Assembly (NCBI GenBank): GCA_947487325.1
Contig: CANKWG010000116.1
Span: forward strand, 1-7,279
DNA: 7,279 bases
Reading direction: 5' to 3'
Source: Oxalobacteraceae bacterium
GTDB lineage: Bacteria > Pseudomonadota > Gammaproteobacteria > Burkholderiales > Burkholderiaceae_D
The notes under the pieces are model-generated. The model made no database searches. It was not told where the DNA came from and saw only the letters and a list, made by a program, of their open reading frames with translations. A program made the position numbers and the translations under genes. Positions 5,337 to 7,279 of this stretch are shown piece after piece (position 1 is the stretch's first letter; every line of letters begins with the position of its first letter).

Positions 5337-5842
5337 GCGTTCTGTACCGGTGAAGTGACCACAGCCATGCTTTCGTCAGGTTCGCTGCGGGGCGGTACCA
5401 GCCGCAGTTGGAACTGATACTGGATCGCCTCAGCGCGCAACATGGAGCGTACCAGCCGCTCGACTAATTGGTAGGTCACCAGATCGCGCACATCGCCGTC
5501 ATCGGGTAGGGACTGTACGTCGGCGCTGAGATGATCAACCAGGTTCTGGTTGGCCAGTGCCAAGTTGTTGCGGGGGTTATGAAAGAGATCACCGAGATGA
5601 AAGGGCGCCCGTGGCATGAACATTTCCCATGACTGCCACTGTCCTGTGCTGTCCAGAATGCGGACAAACAATCTGGGCTGGTGTCCAAGGCCATGATAGA
5701 AGCGCCAGTTAGGAAAAAAGCTGCGCAACAAAAATAGCCAGGGTCCTGAGATCACCTTCCCCCGACGCAGCAGACTGGCCAGCAGAAAAATGAAGTAAGC
5801 AGCAATCAGAAGAAGGCTGATGTCCGATGCGCTCGGTGTCAT
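5333..5842 (-). CDS. Small single-helix membrane protein, SdpA-like
   Basis: The protein has 169 residues. A transmembrane helix at residues 6-26 is followed by RRGK, so the helix probably has its soluble part on one face only. The segment SFFPNWRFYHGLGHQPRLFV (41-60) and then the aromatic QWQSWEMFMP (68-77) recall the FPQxWxFFT region of SdpA, the small partner of SdpB in peptide-toxin maturation. The rest (residues 100-150) looks helical and charged. It sits directly upstream of, and is coupled by 4 bases to, the HTTM gene, the same order as sdpA-sdpB. No Shine-Dalgarno sequence precedes the ATG at 5842; the hydrophobic helix begins close behind it, which supports this start. The SdpA resemblance is by motif and context only. 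It could be an unrelated HTTM partner. Confidence 0.7.
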   Translation of the reverse strand: MTPSASDISLLLIAAYFIFLLASLLRRGKVISGPWLFLLRSFFPNWRFYHGLGHQPRLFVRILDSTGQWQSWEMFMPRAPFHLGDLFHNPRNNLALANQNLVDHLSADVQSLPDDGDVRDLVTYQLVERLVRSMLRAEAIQYQFQLRLVPPRSEPDESMAVVTSPVQNA

Positions 5843-6024
5843 GTGGGTGGTTTGGTTAGTGTCGTCCCTGAAATTTTACGCCAAGGGCCCTCAAGGTCTG
5901 CTAATTGGGGGTGGTCCGGCGGCTCTCAGGGGTTGCGTTCGCCTAGATGAGGGGGCAGGCCAGTGTCTGAAGGGATTTCCCCGTGCGGGGGCCGCATTGT
6001 TTAAAATCACGCCTTGAATCTTTC

Positions 6025-6029
6025 AGAGG
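6025..6029 (+). promoter_or_regulatory. Ribosome binding site deciding the lpxO start
   Basis: AGAGG ends 6 bases before the ATG at 6036, a good spacing. The in-frame TTG at 6030 touches this site and cannot use it, so the ATG is the likely start. Confidence 0.65.
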
Positions 6030-6035
6030 TTGCGG

Positions 6036-6953
6036 ATGAATGCAGGAATGATAGAAACAAGGCACTGGATACTGGCGATATTCATTGTCTCAGCGCTGTA
6101 CGTGCATTTCCGCGGGACAGTCCGTTTTGGATTGGTACGGGCGCTGACCGACTTTACCGTGCTGCTGGCACCGGTCAATGCGATCATGTACCTGTTCTCG
6201 CGTACGCGGCGCACCGCCTACATCGACCCGAATGAGTTTCCCGAACTGGCACCCCTGCAGGCCAACTGGCAAATCATTCGTGATGAAGCCATGGCATTGG
6301 CCGATGGTGGTCAGATACGCGCGGCCTCGGGTTACAACGATATTGGTTTCAATTCTTTTTTCCGCACGGGTTGGAAGCGTTTTTATCTGAGCTGGTACGG
6401 GCGTGATCTGCCCTCGGCCATGCAAAGCTGCCCCAAGACGCTGGCCCTGCTTAAGCAAATTCCCAGTGTCAAAGCGGCGATGTTTGCCTCGTTGCCCCCC
6501 GGCGCGACGCTGGTAAGGCACCGTGATCCCTATGCCGGCTCGCTGCGTTATCACCTTGGATTGGTCACGCCCAATGACCCCGGCTGCTACATTGAAGTCG
6601 ATGGTCAGCCCTATCACTGGCGTGATGGCGAGGCAGTGATGTTTGACGAGACCTTCATTCATCATGCGGCCAACACCACGGAGCATCAGCGTGTCGTGCT
6701 GTTTTGCGATATCGAGCGTCCCCTTTGGACAGCGCCGGCGCGCTGGTTCAATCGGTTGTTTGCGAAATATGTGATGGCCACGGCATCCTCGCAGAACGTG
6801 GAAGGGGAATCGATAGGCTGGCTGAACCAGTTTTTTAGCATTGCCTACCATCTTCGCGTTCAGGGCAAAAAGCTTAAGGCCAGCTACCGCTCCCTGTATT
6901 ACCTAGGCAAATGGGCCGCTATCGGCGGTGTGCTGTGGTTGATTTTTTGGTGA
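6036..6953 (+). CDS. lpxO: Lipid A hydroxylase LpxO (Fe(II)/2-oxoglutarate dioxygenase)
   Basis: LpxO adds a 2-hydroxyl group to a secondary acyl chain of lipid A at the inner membrane, using O2, Fe(II) and 2-oxoglutarate; it belongs to the aspartyl/asparaginyl beta-hydroxylase family. The 305-residue length matches known LpxO proteins (about 300). Visible features include an N-terminal helix (residues about 10-25, ending SALYVHFRG), FFAPVNA-like LLAPVNAIMYLFS, and NDIGFNSFFRTGWKRFYL. The iron-binding HxD is H162-R-D164 within RHRDPYAGSLRYHLGL. The distal histidine is H209 or H210 in FDETFIHHAAN, and R219 in QRVVLFCDIERP binds 2-oxoglutarate. All key residues are present. A hydrophobic C-terminus (YLGKWAAIGGVLWLIFW) gives a second anchor. 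The gene is transcribed away from the SdpA-like gene across a 193-base gap. That gap holds a TAAAAT (6002-6007) that could be a -10 box, and a GC hairpin at 5979-5990. Confidence 0.93.
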   Translation: MNAGMIETRHWILAIFIVSALYVHFRGTVRFGLVRALTDFTVLLAPVNAIMYLFSRTRRTAYIDPNEFPELAPLQANWQIIRDEAMALADGGQIRAASGYNDIGFNSFFRTGWKRFYLSWYGRDLPSAMQSCPKTLALLKQIPSVKAAMFASLPPGATLVRHRDPYAGSLRYHLGLVTPNDPGCYIEVDGQPYHWRDGEAVMFDETFIHHAANTTEHQRVVLFCDIERPLWTAPARWFNRLFAKYVMATASSQNVEGESIGWLNQFFSIAYHLRVQGKKLKASYRSLYYLGKWAAIGGVLWLIFW

Positions 6954-7004
6954 TTGTGGCGACATCGCAGTGATTCGGGCCGCAATGCGAGCATGGCACT
7001 GATT

Positions 7005-7034
7005 TTGACCGCCTCGAAGTTTCTTATTTACAAT
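7005..7034 (+). promoter_or_regulatory. Sigma-70-type promoter of the lipoprotein gene
   Basis: TTGACC (7005-7010) and TACAAT (7029-7034) each match the consensus at five of six positions and are 18 bases apart. Transcription would begin near 7041, leaving a leader of about 53 bases before the ATG at 7094. Confidence 0.55.
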
Positions 7035-7048
7035 TTTTCTGAAAATTG
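7031..7048. promoter_or_regulatory. Operator-like inverted repeat over the promoter
   Basis: CAATTTT (7031-7037) and AAAATTG (7042-7048) form a perfect 7-bp inverted repeat around TCTG. It overlaps the -10 box and the expected transcription start, a position where a bound repressor would block RNA polymerase. It lacks a GC stem, so it is a poor terminator for lpxO. Confidence 0.4.
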
Positions 7049-7075
7049 CTAGATTCCGGGGCATTCACACATCCA

Positions 7076-7089
7076 GACACGGACGTGTC
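7076..7089. repeat. Inverted repeat just before the lipoprotein start
   Basis: GACACG (7076-7081) and CGTGTC (7084-7089) are perfect 6-bp arms with a 2-base spacer, ending 4 bases before the ATG at 7094. They occupy the place of a Shine-Dalgarno sequence, which is otherwise missing. The tight spacer favours a DNA-binding site over an RNA hairpin. Confidence 0.4.
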
Positions 7090-7093
7090 CCCG

Positions 7094-7279
7094 ATGAGTC
7101 TTCCGTTCCCCTACAAAGTGATGTCTGTTGCCCTGGCTGCCTGCCTTGGCGGCTGCGCGAGCCAGTCTGAGCTCACGGCTTTGCGCCTTGATCCCGGCAA
7201 TCCCAAATATCGCAGTGAGGACTGCCAGCGCAGTATTGAAGGTGGCACCGTACATCGCGATATCAAAAGTGTGACCATG
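7094..7279 (+). CDS. Lipoprotein, 5' part (runs off the window)
   Basis: The first 62 codons are present and stay open to the window edge. The signal peptide MSLPFPYKVMSVALAACLGG ends in the lipobox LGGC (residues 18-21), so C21 would be lipidated after cleavage by signal peptidase II. Alanine at +2 argues against inner-membrane retention, so an outer-membrane location is expected. The mature part begins ASQSELTALRLDPGNPKYRS, with one more cysteine in EDCQRS. I do not recognise the family from this piece. A lysine at position 8 before the hydrophobic core supports this start over the ATG at 7121. It has its own promoter (7005-7034), so it need not depend on lpxO. Confidence 0.8.
   Translation, partial: MSLPFPYKVMSVALAACLGGCASQSELTALRLDPGNPKYRSEDCQRSIEGGTVHRDIKSVTM

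Noticed and set aside
5820..6017. Small plus-strand frame as an SdpC-like peptide gene
   Set aside because: It overlaps the start of the SdpA-like gene, has no ribosome binding site or secretion signal, and looks like intergenic read-through.
6090..6851. 253-codon minus-strand frame
   Set aside because: It is antisense to lpxO, whose catalytic residues and full length are unmistakable.
7049..7255. 68-codon minus-strand frame
   Set aside because: It is antisense to the lipoprotein signal peptide and promoter, which are well supported.

Overview
The window looks like a stretch of chromosome from a Gram-negative proteobacterium, most likely gamma- or beta-proteobacterial. The strongest clue is a near-textbook lipid A hydroxylase (LpxO). 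A DUF945 protein, an outer-membrane-type lipoprotein start and relics of proteobacterial HigBA modules agree with this. Base composition is mid-GC. I cannot name the genus.

Left part (1-1421) is accessory DNA and mostly wreckage. Positions 122-140 resemble the 3' end of a tRNA (T-arm, acceptor, CCA) with no tRNA body in front. A strong bidirectional terminator follows (149-180). This is what the far junction of an element integrated into a tRNA gene would look like, with the element to the left and host DNA to the right. Next comes a minus-strand toxin-antitoxin graveyard. It holds a higB toxin 3' fragment (237-266), an XRE antitoxin cut off just after its helix-turn-helix (281-481), an intact HTH antitoxin-like regulator (493-816), a higA antitoxin with two in-frame UGA codons (877-1188), and a higB remnant holding two in-frame copies of the toxin's last codons (1201-1353). 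No complete toxin gene remains. A short hairpin repeat sits beside two of the three higB ends.

Middle part (1422-4160) holds a six-helix membrane protein I do not recognise, a 309-base gap without a gene, and a membrane-anchored DUF945 (YdgA-like) protein.

Right-middle part (4099-5842) is the most interesting intact gene set. A DCC-family (DUF393) thiol-disulfide protein converges, with a 10-base tail overlap, on a two-gene minus-strand operon. That operon encodes a small one-helix protein with an SdpA-like PNWRF segment and, coupled by an ATGA overlap, an HTTM-domain membrane protein of the SdpB / gamma-carboxylase type. Together they suggest a membrane redox or peptide-modification unit; this is inference.

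Right end (6036-7279) holds lpxO, then a promoter with an operator-like inverted repeat, and the first 62 codons of a lipoprotein gene that runs off the window.
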